Below, piece after piece: positions 52,678 to 64,000 of a DNA stretch of 64,000 bases (the first letter of the stretch is position 1; every line of letters begins with the position of its first letter). The notes beneath the pieces were generated by a model. It ran no database searches. It saw only the letters and a program-made list of their open reading frames with translations, and was not told the DNA's origin. The stretch is taken from the NCBI GenBank assembly GCA_027625915.1, contig JANTQA010000042.1, positions 5,220,001 to 5,284,000 on the forward strand, in the 5' to 3' direction. This DNA comes from Anaeramoeba flamelloides. Lineage: Eukaryota > Metamonada > Anaeramoebidae. Both the position numbers and the translations under genes were made by a program.

Positions 52678-53321
52678 TAAGCTATTTTTCAAAAAAATCG
52701 ACTCACTTTTTAATGCCATATTATATGGTTCAATCTTATATTCTTATCAAAAAAAAAAATTCTCAATCTTTCGATAAAGAATATTTTTTTTCTAATTTTG
52801 TTTATTTTTTTTTTATTTTTCTAATTTTGGTTTTTCATTCTTTTCCTTTTAATTTATTTTTTCTTTTTCTTGTTCTAATTTAGAAAATTTTTGTTAAATT
52901 TTTCTTTTTTTTCTTGATTTTTTTTTGATACTTTGTTTTTTAGACAAAAGATCAGTTTGAAAAAAATTAAAAAGATGTTATTAAATACCAATAACCACAA
53001 ACAAAATCTTGACTATTTAATTTCTTTTAAAATTTAATTAATTATTATAAAAAAATCTTCTTATAATTTTTTAGTGAAATTTTAATACTAACAAAACCAT
53101 AGTACACATTTCAAAAATTCAGTCTCATTTTTTTTAGTTTTTGGTTTAATTTTTTTTATTTTATAAAATATCAGGATTTTATCTAATAGAAATAATTTAA
53201 AAATGAATTATTTATCAGATTTAATTATAAGTTGTACTTATATATAAAATAATATATATATATATATATATATTTATACCGATTTATTATTTCGGGCGAG
53301 TCACAATGGATGTAAAGTCAT
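52678..53321. mobile_element. Family K inverted-repeat element, copy 2
   Basis: The left end AAGCTATTTTTCAAAAAAAT, then CGACTCAC, is partly mirrored on the right by GGGCGAGTCACAATGGATGT. The body matches 40532-41126 (AAAAAAATCTTCTTATAA, CATTTCAAAAATTCAGTCTC). A (TA)n run lies near the right end. Confidence 0.55.
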
Positions 53322-53720
53322 TCAGTTTCAAAACAACAATAAAAAAATTTAATGTTCAAAATTATCAAAAAAAAAAAAATTGAAAAAAAAAAACTTTCTT
53401 TTTAATCTGATGTTTATCATAAAAAAAAACCAAGCCAAGAAGAAAATGATGATGAAAATAATAATCAATTGAAAATTGTAAAAATATTATTCAAATCGAA
53501 TAAAATTCCAATAATCAAAATTATAAAATGTAATTTACTTTTCTTTTTTATTCTACAACGTTATACTGTTTTTTTTCTAATACTATACATATATTATGTT
53601 ATAACAAATGGAATTGTTATAAATTTACTCTTAAAAAATAATAAGGAATCTTGAATTAATTACAATCTAAAAAAATCTTAAATTTCTAAAATTAATTTTT
53701 TTAATGGATTATTTTTAAAT

Positions 53721-54250
53721 ATAAACTAAATTCCAAATATTTGGACATGGCTTAAACAGTTGAAATTATAATAATACTACACAGTTAATATTCAATTTGG
53801 TAATAATTTTGATTTAATCAAATCATTTTGTAATTTTTTTCTATTTTTTTTTTTGTTTTAATTTCCTTTTTTTCCTAGTAACTTAATCTGTTTATTCGGA
53901 ACGGATTTTTTTTCTATGGTTAATAGAAGGTTAAAGTTGAGTTTGTTTAATAGAAAAAATTTCACATATAATTAGTCCATGGTATCTTATCATTTGATTG
54001 ATCAACCAATTTTTAGTGAAATTTCAATAAATTAACCAATGGAATTTTACATCCAGCTTGTTTCATTATTTTGGACACACCGATTTTGATTTTTTGATTT
54101 TATTTTTTTTCCTTTTATTTGAATAAAAATGATTACTTATAAAAACTTTAATATCAATTAACTTAAATGAGGTTTAAGATATATTAAGTTGAGAAAAATA
54201 CTATATTTTTCTTTTTTTTTACACATTTTTGATTTTTGTAAGTTTCGAAA
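53721..54250 (+). mobile_element. Family F MITE, copy 2
   Basis: It starts ATAAACTAAATTCCAAATAT and runs parallel to 16434-16994 through GAAGGTTAAAGTTGAGTTTG, GGTATCTTATCATTTGATTG and TTTTGGACACACCGAT. The right inverted end is not clear. Confidence 0.6.
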
Positions 54251-54764
54251 ATATTTCAAATAGTATAAACATTTTCGAAAAAATTTAACATCTGATATAC
54301 CATTATTAATTTTGTTCAACAAAAACCTCTTATTGACAAAAATTAAAGTAATAAATTTTAGATATTTACCCAGAAGAAAGAGATTAAGCCTCTAAAAAAA
54401 GATTAAGATAATATTGTAGTTGCTGGAAGGATTTTGAGAAATAATTATACTATTAGAAAAATTTTGTTTATTTGAACATCTTTTTTTTTCCAACTTACTT
54501 TTTGTTTATAATAAAAAATATTTCATATATAAAATAGGACTTTAAAAATGATATTTGAAGTTATTTTAGAGAGTTTAATTTTTTTTTTCTTATTACATGA
54601 TTATTTTAACCCAAAAACATGAGAATAATACATGTGACTCTCTTTTTTAGAAAGTTTAAAAAATAATTAATATATGAAACCAATTCTTTTTCCCAAATAG
54701 AAATAATAAAAAAATTATTAATTTTTTTTCTTAATTTAGATATGAATTTTTGATTTCTCTTATT

Positions 54765-54875
54765 TACCCTTAACTTTTCCAGAATTTAAAAGAATTGGGT
54801 AAAATCTATGATTTTTCTATATTCTTTCGGATACTAGTAAAGCTAGACACTCTAAGACACTTGGCGACACTTTAT
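54765..54875. repeat. Modular hairpin array, copy 4 (single module)
   Basis: One palindrome, TTTTCCAGAATTTAAAAGAA with a mutated inverse, is followed by CTAGACACTCTAAGACACTT and GGCGACAC, the linker seen after other arrays. It abuts LINE-like sequence, as at 28190-28400. Confidence 0.65.
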
Positions 54876-54879
54876 TAAT

Positions 54880-55100
54880 TCCTAATCTTATTTTTGGAAT
54901 GTTTTTAAAAGATTCAAAAATATCTTTATTCTCCACTCGAGTGAATAAAGATATTAAATCCGGTATATTTATAACATTAATATTTATTATTTTTTCAAAT
55001 AAAATAAAATTATTTTTTGTTTTATTATTGAATTTTCAGATTATCAGATTATTTTCCCAAACTGGGAGATTCAAGAGAAAACTATCTAAATCTTGAATCA
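54880..55100 (-). mobile_element. LINE fragment
   Basis: On the minus strand the reading includes FLLNLPVWENNLII and, after a stop, IINIPDLISLFTRVENKDIF followed by ESFKNIPKIRLGI. The order LPxWxNN..I, then I.DL, then F.SF..I, fits the region after the reverse transcriptase in LINE ORF2 proteins. It is short and decayed. Confidence 0.4.
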
Positions 55101-55997
55101 AAGCTAATATTTTTCAATACAAATTATAGAATTTTGATTGATTTTTAATTCTAAAATAAATATGTTTGTATAAATAATTTCTAAAATTTTTTAACTTTAC
55201 AATAGTTTTTGATAATTTCAATTATAAATATTTTCTGAATTTAATCAAATTAAGCAAACTCTAAAATTTTTACTCAAATTTTTTTGAATCATGTAAAACA
55301 AAAACATAACCATTTATTTGATTGACTTTGGATAGTAATTGCTTTTAAATACCTTTTGTGAAGTTTCATCAAGTAATGCTGAGTATCAAATTTTATTTGA
55401 ATTTGAAAAAATATACATTAAAATTTATTGATTTTTTAACCAAAAGAAAAATCTCGAAAAGCTAATGATAATTTTTCAGAATAAGAAGAATTCATGAATT
55501 TACTAAATAAATAAAAAATTTGGAAAACATACTACTTTTTAGAATCAAAATCAAGTTGATCAATACTTCAATTAAAAAAATAATCAAAATATTGATAGAC
55601 CTTATAAATATTGAGGCGATTCTGATCTCTTAGAATAATTTAATATAAATCGAAAAAACTTGAATAACAATATACTCAAAAGATTTCAATTTTGTCATTT
55701 TGGAAAATTTTGTTTGATGAGTTCAAAGATTGTATTTAATGTAAAATATAAATGAATATATCTATAATCGTATATTATTATTATTATTATTATCATCATT
55801 ATTTCAATTTGTTAAAAGCGCCAAAATCGAGTTGATATCAATCATTAACTTGTACAAATTTATGGTTTACTGAATATAATAAATTTTAAAAAAGTAATAA
55901 ATAATAATAAAAGTATTTCCTGTGGATTAAAAAAAATAATAAATTGGGTTTTATTTATTAATCGATAATTTATATCATAAAATATATAAATTTAAAT

Positions 55998-58900
55998 TTA
56001 TTTTTTTTGTGGTGATTTTAATTTATAAAGTTCATTTAATTTTGTTATCGTGTTTTGGAAAAATCTTCCATCTTGGAAAATATTTGTAGAAGCTTGGAAC
56101 CTTTTAACAGTTGTGGAAAAAAGCTTTGGGTTTTTAATAATGTCTCCTTGGATTTCGAACCCTATCACCAAAAACATTTCACAATATTCTTTTAATTTTT
56201 CTCTGATTATAAATAAAGTTTCAATATTTAATAACTTACCAGCAAAATTCGATTTCTCATTTTCATTTTCCTTTTCCTTCTCCTCCCCCCTCTCCTTCTC
56301 CTGTTCGTTGTTAGTTTTATCATCGTTGTTCAAATTATATTTATTAAGAAAGGGTTTTAAAGCAATTGCAGTTATATCATCAAATATTGGTGTCATTTTG
56401 GCCAAGACTGGGTAAAAATCTAAATGTTTTAAAGAAATTTTCAATTCTTGTATAATATTTTTCGCTGCATGATCAAGTAATATTTCATTTGAAAAATTAA
56501 ATTGTTTATGGAATTGTTCTTCAAAAAATTCTGTGTTATCTATTTGGAAAAGGCTATTTTTATTTTTTGGTGTAATTCGAGTTAACCTCATCAAATTAAT
56601 ATAATTTTGTATTTGTTCAATTGAAGAATCAAAATCGCCATTGGGTATTTATAAGAATTTTAAATGGGAATTTTCAGGGATATCATTTGTTTTCATTACA
56701 TAATATTTTTTTTTCAACTTGCTTCATTTTAATTGATTCGATATCAGATTGGAAAAATTTCTTGACTAAAAAAGATTGTTGGTTGCCAGTGATATTTAAA
56801 TTAAACTTGATTAACGACCCCTTAACAAGATCTGTTTTTTTACCAGTTTTTAATAAAAATGTGGAGTAAAAACGAGATAAATTTAAAAACCAATCAACAA
56901 CTATAATTAATTTATATCCCTTCAAAATAACTTCTTCAGAAACAAGACCCAAATACGGCATTTTTTGTGCCATTTCAATAAACTTGACCCTTTGAAAAAA
57001 TACGACTTGTTTATTTAATATATCTATTGATAAATTTGATAATTTTTCATCAGTCATTTTTTCAATAAATGCAGTTGATAAATCTAAAGAAACTAAATAA
57101 TAGCCCAATTCGGTATTTAATAATGCTTCATCACAGAAATATTTAATATAAGTTAAATGTCTATAATAAAAACGAAGAAATTGATAAAAAAGATAAAAAT
57201 TTTATAGAGCAGATATTTTATGATATATTTTTGAGACAATCTTGTGATACAAAAAATCAACTTAATTTCCAGAGAATTATTTCCAATATGAATTAAATAT
57301 TGATTTACAATTTATCATATCATAATTATTAATAAACAGAAAGAAAATATTTTTTTAATATATTCATTCATTCATTCATTGGCTCAAAATATGAAAAGAA
57401 AAATAAATAAATAAAATTTATAAAATGTAGCGATTTTCTTTCAAAGGAAAAAAAATATCATTTGACAAATAGTAAATCAATTTTATCCAACAAACAAATA
57501 GATCTTAACTTTGCTTTTTTTTTTTTTTTTCTGAAATGTCACTCTTTTATTTTTTATAAGTATAAGGCACATTTAGGAAAATTTGAAAATTAATTAAAAA
57601 AAAATCATCATTATTGAGAAATTTTCATTCGATGTAATCATTTTTAATAAAAATTCATTTATTTTCCATTGGATAGAAAATATTTGTTAAATCAATATTA
57701 CTTCATATAAACTTACTTTAAACAACTCAATGAACTAATAAAAAAATAAAAATTTTATTTTTAAAAAAATATATAACCATTTGGGAAAAAAAAGTTAAAC
57801 AGGAAAAAAAAAGTAAAACAGGGAAAAAAAGTGAATAACAAGGTTTTGAATTGTGAAACCTTTCTGAAAATGAAAAGTAAGACCAATTAATAAAAGGAAA
57901 ATATAAACTATTAAATACAAAATAGGGGATTGATCACAATAAAATTTTTAATAACACTATATTTTAATTATGAGGTTTTTTATCTTTTTAATTGATTATT
58001 AAAAATTTATTGAAAAAATTGACTATTTTTAAGATCCCCAAAATAACTTATCATATTATGATAATCAAGTAGATTTAGATTGAGTTTGTTGTTTTGATCG
58101 ACAATAATAAAATGAATTATTCTTTGAATTTAATTGGTTTCTTCTTTAAATTGATTTTGCTTTACGTTTTCAGGTTCTCTTAAGGTTTACAATTAAAAAT
58201 CAAGTTTTACTTTTTTTCCCGTTTTACTTTTTTTTCCTGTTTAACCCTTTTTTCCCAAATGGTTATATATTTTTTTAAAAATAAAAATTTTATTTTCTTT
58301 TTATTTTTTTTTTAGTTCCCCTTTGAATTTCTTAATGAAACAAATCGAAATTATTTTCAATTTATATTAAAATATTACACTATTATTATTATTATTTTTA
58401 TTTCAAAAATTAAAAAAAACCTAACCATAAACACGGTCTACAATTTTTAATTCAGTGATATATGTGAATTATTTTTTAATGTTTTAATATTTTATCTATT
58501 TTCCACTTTTTGTATTTTTTTCTTGTTGCAGTATAATTCAACAGAAATCTGGTAAATTTATAATAATTATATATATATATATATATATTATTATCATTAA
58601 TCATTGAAATAATTCAAAAGAACACCAATTTAAAATAATCGAAAACTTTTCTAAATTTAGAGAAAGGAACAATGAAAAAAAAATTATCAAATAAAAAAAA
58701 AAGAGAAGAAAAATAATTAAAAATTATATATAAAATAATATTATCATTTTCATGGCCAAATAGAAACTATCCGTTGTAGTTAGGTTTTTCAGGGTTTAAA
58801 AGAATTGAGTAAAATCCTTGATTTTACTAAATTCTTTCTAATTCTGGAAAATCACCGTTAGCTTTTTTTTGATTTGAGAAATAAAAAGAAAATTTCAAAA

Positions 58901-59236
58901 ATTTTCTTTTAATTTCTTAAATTAAAAAAAAGCTAGTCACTTGACGACAAGTCCCCAAAATACACAGGAGGAGTAAAAACCCGTTAGAAAGATTATAATT
59001 TTTTTCTAAATTAATAGCATTAGAAGATTATTTTTCATAATAAATTATTTTTTTCTGAAACAAATAAGAATTGTTTTTATGTTTGAATTATTTTGTATTA
59101 AAAATTTTTAGAAAATAAGAAAAAAATAAAAATAATACGTAGAAAGATCCGGAATTGCTGCTTTTATCACTACAAAAATTAAAATATCCACAAACTCATC
59201 TGCACCAACAATTTTTCCTGGAGCTGTTTTTCCAAC
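55998..59236 (-). CDS. VPS9-domain protein (Rab5-family GEF), partial and apparently interrupted
   Basis: VPS9 domains load GTP onto Rab5-type GTPases on endosomes. An exon at 59236-59139 encodes VGKTAPGKIVGADEFVDILI, FVVIKAAIPDLS, and splices (donor GTATTA, 1978 nt intron, acceptor TATAG) to an exon from 57160 encoding THLTYIKYFCDEALLNTELG, YYLVSLDLSTAFIEKM. Together they match the VPS9 core GADDFLPVLIYVIIKANPPN...LTGEAGYYLTSLxxAxxFI. The frame then runs through an unrecognised helical region to a TGA at about 56681. Coding character continues in the next frame from an A9 run (about 56706-56714), then meets a TAA at 56651-56649, then stays open to 55998 (Glu/Lys-rich insert, KEYCEMFLVIGFEIQGDIIK). 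No GT-AG intron explains the gap, so the copy is either a recent pseudogene or carries sequence errors. N-terminal exons above 59236 were not found. Confidence 0.6.
57742..58296. mobile_element. Family G inverted-repeat element, copy 3 (intronic)
   Basis: Long inverted ends: ATATATAACCATTTGGGAAA and AAAAAGTTAAACAGGAAAAA on the left, mirrored by TTTTTCCTGTTTAACCCTTT and TTCCCAAATGGTTATATATT on the right. The arms span about 100 bp. Related to 37501-37962 and 42061-42510. No coding content. Confidence 0.8.
58770..58955. repeat. Modular hairpin array, copy 5 (intronic)
   Basis: Two adjacent palindromes of about 65 and 75 bp: GTTTAAAAGAATTGAGTAAA closing with TTTACTAAATTCTTTC, and GCTTTTTTTGATTTGAGAAA closing with TTTCTTAAATTAAAAAAAAG. 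They are joined by ATCACCGTTAGC and followed by TAGTCACTTGACGACAAG. Confidence 0.75.
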
Positions 59237-59892
59237 CTTTTGATTATGGATGAATAAATATGATAATAATATATATATATCAAATTGAGATCTTGAAAAT
59301 TTAGATTGAAAAAATAGATATTTAAATTGGACACATTTTACTTGTTTTGTAATTATATATTAAATGAAATAGATTTTTTTTTTTAATTTTATTATGCAAA
59401 ATTTAAGGAATATTCAAATTTGGGGTTAGGGTACTATTGAAATTCAATGTTTTATCCGATAAAACCCATTTAAAAGGCTATTTGCTGGAAAGGGGGTATT
59501 TTCGTTGATATTTGTATATTCTCAACATTTGTAGATTCTTTAAAGGTGGTAATTTATCTTTGTAAAAAAATGACCCGGTTTCGATTTCCAACAAGACCAT
59601 TTATTTTTTGTGAAAATTAATGAAAAATTAAAAATATAATACATTTGATTTGCAAATATCAACCATTTTAGAACAATACTTAAAACACATCGGAATAAAT
59701 GGAGTGTCTCACTTCGATCAAACAAAATTTATCTTTTTGAAGATTATTCTGAAAAAAAAAATAAATAAATTGTCTACTGAGCCAAAAAAGTCTACATTTT
59801 ACGAAAAAATCATTTGTTGAAGGAAATTAGAAGTGTAATGGATTTTGGTTTTTGAAAGAAAACCATTTCTTTTTTTTTCAAATTTTTATTTT

Positions 59893-59896
<4 letters not shown>

Positions 59897-59958
<62 letters not shown>
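59897..59958. repeat. (TA)n microsatellite, longest in window
   Basis: About thirty TA units with one TG interruption. It lies in gene-free DNA. Confidence 0.9.
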
Positions 59959-60454
59959 ACATCAATTTCTAATCAAATATATATTTCTATTGAATTTTAA
60001 TTAATAAATAAAACAAATTTTCTATTTGATATTAAAATATATTATGAAATGAATAAATTATTTAATCAAAAAATTAGGTCATTTTGGGATGGAAAAATAC
60101 CCCAATATTTTTCTCAGTAAATAAAGATGTAATTTAATCATCAAAACTATGGATTTTTTGATGTTAGAACAAACTTTTCAAAAAAAAAATAAATTTCCAT
60201 TGAAAAATAATGAAATAACAGAAATTAGAAAAAAATCTTTCAAATGATGAAAAATATTTTTCAAACAGTTTTTTTTTATGTATATTCCTATCCAATTTTA
60301 AATTATAAATTCTATATCTCATAATCTTTTCATAGAGATTCAAAAAAAAAAAAAAAAAAAAAGACAAAAATACTTGGGCTATTTGGGGTGATAAGGGATA
60401 TATAAACTATTTTTCAGTCAAGAGGCTCAGTTTTAATCGATAAATTACATGTAT

Positions 60455-60945
60455 TTAAAGGGTTTGAATGAATATTAGAAGTAAAAATTTTATTTTGGAA
60501 ATTTCAAAATTGAAATCATTTTTTCATATTTTTTTCTCATTTTACTTTTTTTTCTTTTTCTTTTTTGTTGATACATAGTTCATTTGTTTTGCAATTTTTT
60601 TTTATTGTAAGGTACATAGTCCCTTGGTAAAGGGGTATTATTCTATTATTAGTAAAGTAAAAATGATTGTAGAGAAATCATATTGATTTCTATTGGACTT
60701 TATTTGGTCTTCGATTGGAGATCAAAATGAACATTGTTTTTTTTCTCAATGAGTCATTAAGAATTTGGGGTTTTCTATTTTTAAGAAAATCTATGAATTT
60801 ATTAGTTTTACTTTATACAGAATATCAACGATTCTTTGATGTGTATTATTCTACTTAAATCTTATTTGTTCTTCAAAAGGTCAATTATTAAAAATAATTG
60901 AAATTTGAAAAAATATTAGGCGCCTTTGACTGAAACAAAGTTTAG
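60455..60945. repeat. Dispersed repeat J, copy 2
   Basis: Collinear with 29690-30185: GGGTTTGAATGAATATTAGA, TTATTTGGTCTTCGATTGGA, GATCAAAATGAACATTG and GTGTATTATTCTACTTAAAT-like landmarks in the same order. No coding content. Confidence 0.65.
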
Positions 60946-61091
60946 ATTGTTTTAGACAATTGTGATACTTTTTTTTAGTAAATTATTTTTCATGATTTTG
61001 CTTCAAATTAAAAATTAAATTAATTTATCAAGAGTTTCAACCCTTATTAAGTATGGTTAATAGTTTGAATTTTTTGACCATTCAAAATTAG

Positions 61092-61127
61092 TTTCTGTGA
61101 TTTCTGTGATTTCTGTGATTTCTGTGA
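61092..61127. repeat. 9-bp tandem repeat, four copies
   Basis: TTTCTGTGA is repeated four times without a mismatch. Confidence 0.9.
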
Positions 61128-62502
61128 TTATCAAAATATTTGAAATTTTAAACAAGAAGGTAAAATTCTATTCGGTAATTTTTTAAAAAAATGACAATAA
61201 AACTTAACAATATTTTTAAATTATCAGAATGTGTTTTAAATTTTTTTTTTAATAAAATGAACTTTTTTAATGTTATTGGAAATAACTAAGGATTAAATTC
61301 AATTTTAAAAAAAAGTAAGTGTTTTTTATCGTTCATCGAAAAAAATTTACGTTCAGGGCAATTGTCAGACTTTTTTTCAAGAAGGTAAAAAACAAAATTT
61401 TGAATGAATTAAAGACTCTTTAATCCATTCAAATTTGTTTTTAAAAACCCCAAAACAAAGAAAATATTTGAAACTTTAAGAATTCATAAAGAAAAAATAA
61501 GATTTATTTTTTCAGAATTAACGTTTTCACTAAACAGAAAAATGTTTGTGTAATGTTTGAAAAATTGACTCTTTGATCTGAATTTCAAAGAGATGTCATC
61601 GATAATTGTCAAACAGATGATAAAAAAATATAACATTTTTGATTTTTAATGAGTTTGAGAAAAGGTTGTGGAATCAAAAAAAAATAATTTCATTCAAAAT
61701 GATCAAAAAATGATAAAAGAATCTTCAAAGAAACAATCTTCAAATCAAACAAATCCTCAAAAAAGCAAATTATGAATGTTAAACAAACCAAACTGAAAAA
61801 GATAGGTAAAGATTCGAAATCTTAAAAATCAAAATTAAACGATTTAAAACTGTTGACTAATACAACCACAAATATGATATTTGTTGATAAGACATAAGAA
61901 GAGGTTAAAACATTATCTTTTTAAAAATAAACATTTTTCTTGGATTGGTTTACTGTTTGTTTTTTTTTTCTCCTAAAATTTTAATTCCTAACACAACATG
62001 ATTTTTGGATCAATGGTTCAGAAAACAATTGAGAATGATGGTTTTTTTTTTTTTTGAATTGTAAAAAGATTTAAGTTCTGTTAACTGGAATGATTTTAAT
62101 GGTAAACATATCTTAACCCACAAAAATCCAAAATTACCCTGTTATTATTGTTGTTAATGTTTAAAAAAGAAATTCTGGAGAATCATTAGTCATGCGTTAA
62201 ATATGATGTCCATTTTCGCAAACTGTTTTGGTCATGTTTGTTTTTCTGAAAACTCAATTTATTAAAAAAAAAGAAATATTGGAAAAAATTTTATTTTTAA
62301 TTTTTATTTTTACTTTTTATCTTTGTTCTTATTCCTAAACAGGTTTGTCAGTGATTATATAGATGATGATTGGTGGTATTTTTTTTTTATTGTGGGAAAA
62401 GTAATTTTTTCCAAAATGCGTCAACCGTGTCAGGAATGATATATATATTTATATATAAAATCAAATTCGAAATTTTACATACAGTTAAAAGAGTTCTAAG
62501 AA
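61128..62502. other. Gene-free stretch
   Basis: AT-rich, with no frame of coding character and no shared repeat noticed. It holds purine-rich plus-strand runs (about 61640-61830) typical of the local background. Confidence 0.4.
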
Positions 62503-62900
62503 TCACAAAAATACAATTTCCTGAAAATTGGAAATAATTTTGATTTTTATAAAATATGAAAATCATTTTTTCATATTTTAGTTTTTTGTTTTCATTTCAT
62601 TTTTTGAATTACGTAACTCGTTTCATTCGATCGAAAAATTTTTTGAACCATTGGTAGTAGGTTAAGGTTAAGTTGTTCAAAATAGAAGAACTCAAATAAA
62701 ATTAGTTAATTGTATCTAAATCTTTGATCGATCAATATTTCTAAATGAATTTTTATAAATTTACCAATGTATTTTTATAAATTTAACAATGTATTTTTTT
62801 GTTTTGCTCTCTCCAAAATTTTTAACACACCCTTGATTTATTAGTATTGATAATTATTTATTTTTTTGTTTTGTGAGTATTGTAATTTATAAAGAATTGT
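62503..62900 (+). mobile_element. Family F element, copy 4 (truncated)
   Basis: Matches the nested copy at 19080-19565 in inverse orientation: ATATGAAAATCATTTTTTCA, TTCATTTCATTTTTTGAATT, GTTGTTCAAAATAGAAGAAC and ACACCCTTGATTTATTAGTA. A left inverted end is not visible. Confidence 0.6.
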
Positions 62901-63019
62901 TAAAATTTCAAATAGTAAATGGTTCTAATTTGGTATTTCTTCTTCAATTGGTTAAATAAGATTTTTTTCTCAAAAATTAAATTTTGATGTTCTAAAAATT
63001 TTGAATTGGAGTTTATATA

Positions 63020-63840
63020 AACTCAATTCCAAAAATTGGGGCGCACCTTCAGAATCAATTTAATTCCAAGAAAAGTGATATTTGACTCTTAAATAGAAAC
63101 ATTAGATATTAACAATCAATGTAAATAATTTTTAAAGTTAATTATTTATCATTTTTTTTCATTATTTTTTGATTTTTGATTTTCAATAATTTTTTTTGAT
63201 TTTTTTTGGATTCTTTTTTTTTTTCAAAACTTTTCGAAAATCTCAAAATCACTTTAAAATGAAATTTAAAAGTTTTCATTCTGATCACAAAAAAAAAATT
63301 TTTTTTTCTCTCAAAAAGAAAAAAGATTCTTTTTTTATCGAGAAAAAAAATTTTTTGAAAAAAAAATCATGATATGGTGTGCTAGGGCACATGGCCTACA
63401 AACAGACCTTATTATCATTAATGGAACTGTATTTACTGAATGTATTATTAATAATATTATCAAAAAAATCAAATGTAATTCAACTCGCTAATTCAGAATA
63501 TGGTGAGTTGAAATGGATTTTCCAAAAGGGTGGAGCTTGTCCACATACTTCAATAAAAAAACTCAAACTTACTTAAATCGGGGATGTTACGTTCTGGACC
63601 CTTGACCCCCAATTCCACAAATTAAAATCCAATTGGGATTTTATGGATACTAAACTGAAAAAATTGTAATCAAAAACGAAGAAGAATTTTTAAAATTTTC
63701 ACTAATTTATGGAATACTTTGAGTTGGGAAACTTAAGAAAATTAGTAAACTCTATATTTTAAAGGATAGATTTAGTTATCAAAGACAAGCTGAATCTATT
63801 AATAGTTTTTATTCATTTTTCTTTCAATAAAAATGGATTT
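63020..63840 (+). mobile_element. Decayed Tc1/mariner transposon with transposase remains
   Basis: Around 63375-63660 the plus strand reads, in shifting frames, WCARAHGLQTDLIIINGTVF (the WGAxxxxGxxxLxxxxGxxN segment), GGACPHTSIKK (the QQDGAxxHTS motif with the second catalytic Asp region, Asp read as Gly here), and GCYVLDPWPP followed by NSTNLNP (the WPxxSPDLNPIE motif). The following 150 bp resemble the usual W..L....V..L..S...R..... C-terminus. The N-terminal half is absent. A terminus-like AAACTCAATTCCAAAAATTG at 63020-63040 resembles the family F ends. The element is non-functional, with several frameshifts and stops. Family assignment is strong. Confidence 0.75.
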
Positions 63841-64000
63841 TTTGGTAACCGTGTTCCAAAAATAGGCACACCTTTTTTTATTTTTTATTTTTTATTTTTC
63901 GAATTGAATTTTAAATTTTGTATAAAATATATAAATAGTATTAATTAAATATTTTCGGGTCTTTTATTATTTTAGTGTTTAAGTATCATGTATTTTGGAG
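63841..64000. other. Right edge of window
   Basis: A second terminus-like sequence GTTCCAAAAATAGGCACACC at 63853-63872 may open another family F or Tc1/mariner copy that runs off the window. Otherwise T-rich, with nothing further to report. Confidence 0.35.

Larger units (their letters stand above)
57161..59138 (-). other. 2.0 kb intron of the VPS9-domain gene
   Basis: It splits the Thr codon of PDLST|HLTYI in matching phase. It contains a family G element (57742-58296) and a hairpin array (58770-58955), so most of its identifiable content is inserted repeats. Confidence 0.75.

Noticed and set aside
57109-57160. TTG at 57108 as the start of a separate 141-codon gene
   Set aside because: The sequence upstream continues the VPS9 domain to a splice acceptor at 57161, so this is an internal exon and not a gene start.

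Overview
The window is AT-rich eukaryotic nuclear DNA: long A/T runs, GT-AG introns from about 0.1 to 4.9 kb, proteins with homopolymer and low-complexity inserts, and gene-poor stretches packed with short inverted-repeat elements. Two repeat-plus-BTB proteins (LRR-BTB and ankyrin-BTB) beside ordinary trafficking genes point to a free-living amoeboid protist. Anaeramoebae, or another AT-rich amoeba lineage, would fit; this is inference, as there is no rRNA or organelle marker here.

Layout. (1) 1975-5376 (+): a leucine-rich-repeat protein with a BTB-like C-terminal half. (2) 9887-12940 (+): MCM5, a subunit of the replicative helicase, interrupted in frame by a 234-residue intein at 11261-11962, between Walker A and Walker B. 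This is the outstanding feature of the window. (3) 17065-18657 (-): a WD40/DUF2415-type protein. (4) 20900-25767 (-): a three-exon ERK-type MAP kinase with a TQY activation loop. (5) 32577-34060 (-): a three-exon SAR1 GTPase. (6) 38087-44928 (-): a three-exon ankyrin-tandem BTB protein with a 4.9 kb intron. (7) 48941-52198 (+): a ChAPs/exomer-type cargo adaptor. (8) 55998-59236 (-): a VPS9-domain (Rab5-family GEF) gene, incomplete at its N-terminus and apparently interrupted. Exon borders in genes 4, 5, 6 and 8 were set by matching splice phase and protein continuity.

Between and inside genes lie at least ten families of short elements: TA-flanked Tc1/mariner-like MITEs, foldback elements, modular hairpin arrays, elements with terminal inverted repeats that are nested in one another, LINE fragments, and a decayed Tc1/mariner transposase at the right end. 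Much of the two longest introns is such material.

The genes do not form an operon-like unit. SAR1 (COPII budding), the ChAPs adaptor (trans-Golgi export) and the VPS9 protein (endosomal Rab activation) all serve vesicle traffic. MCM5 serves DNA replication and the MAP kinase serves signalling.
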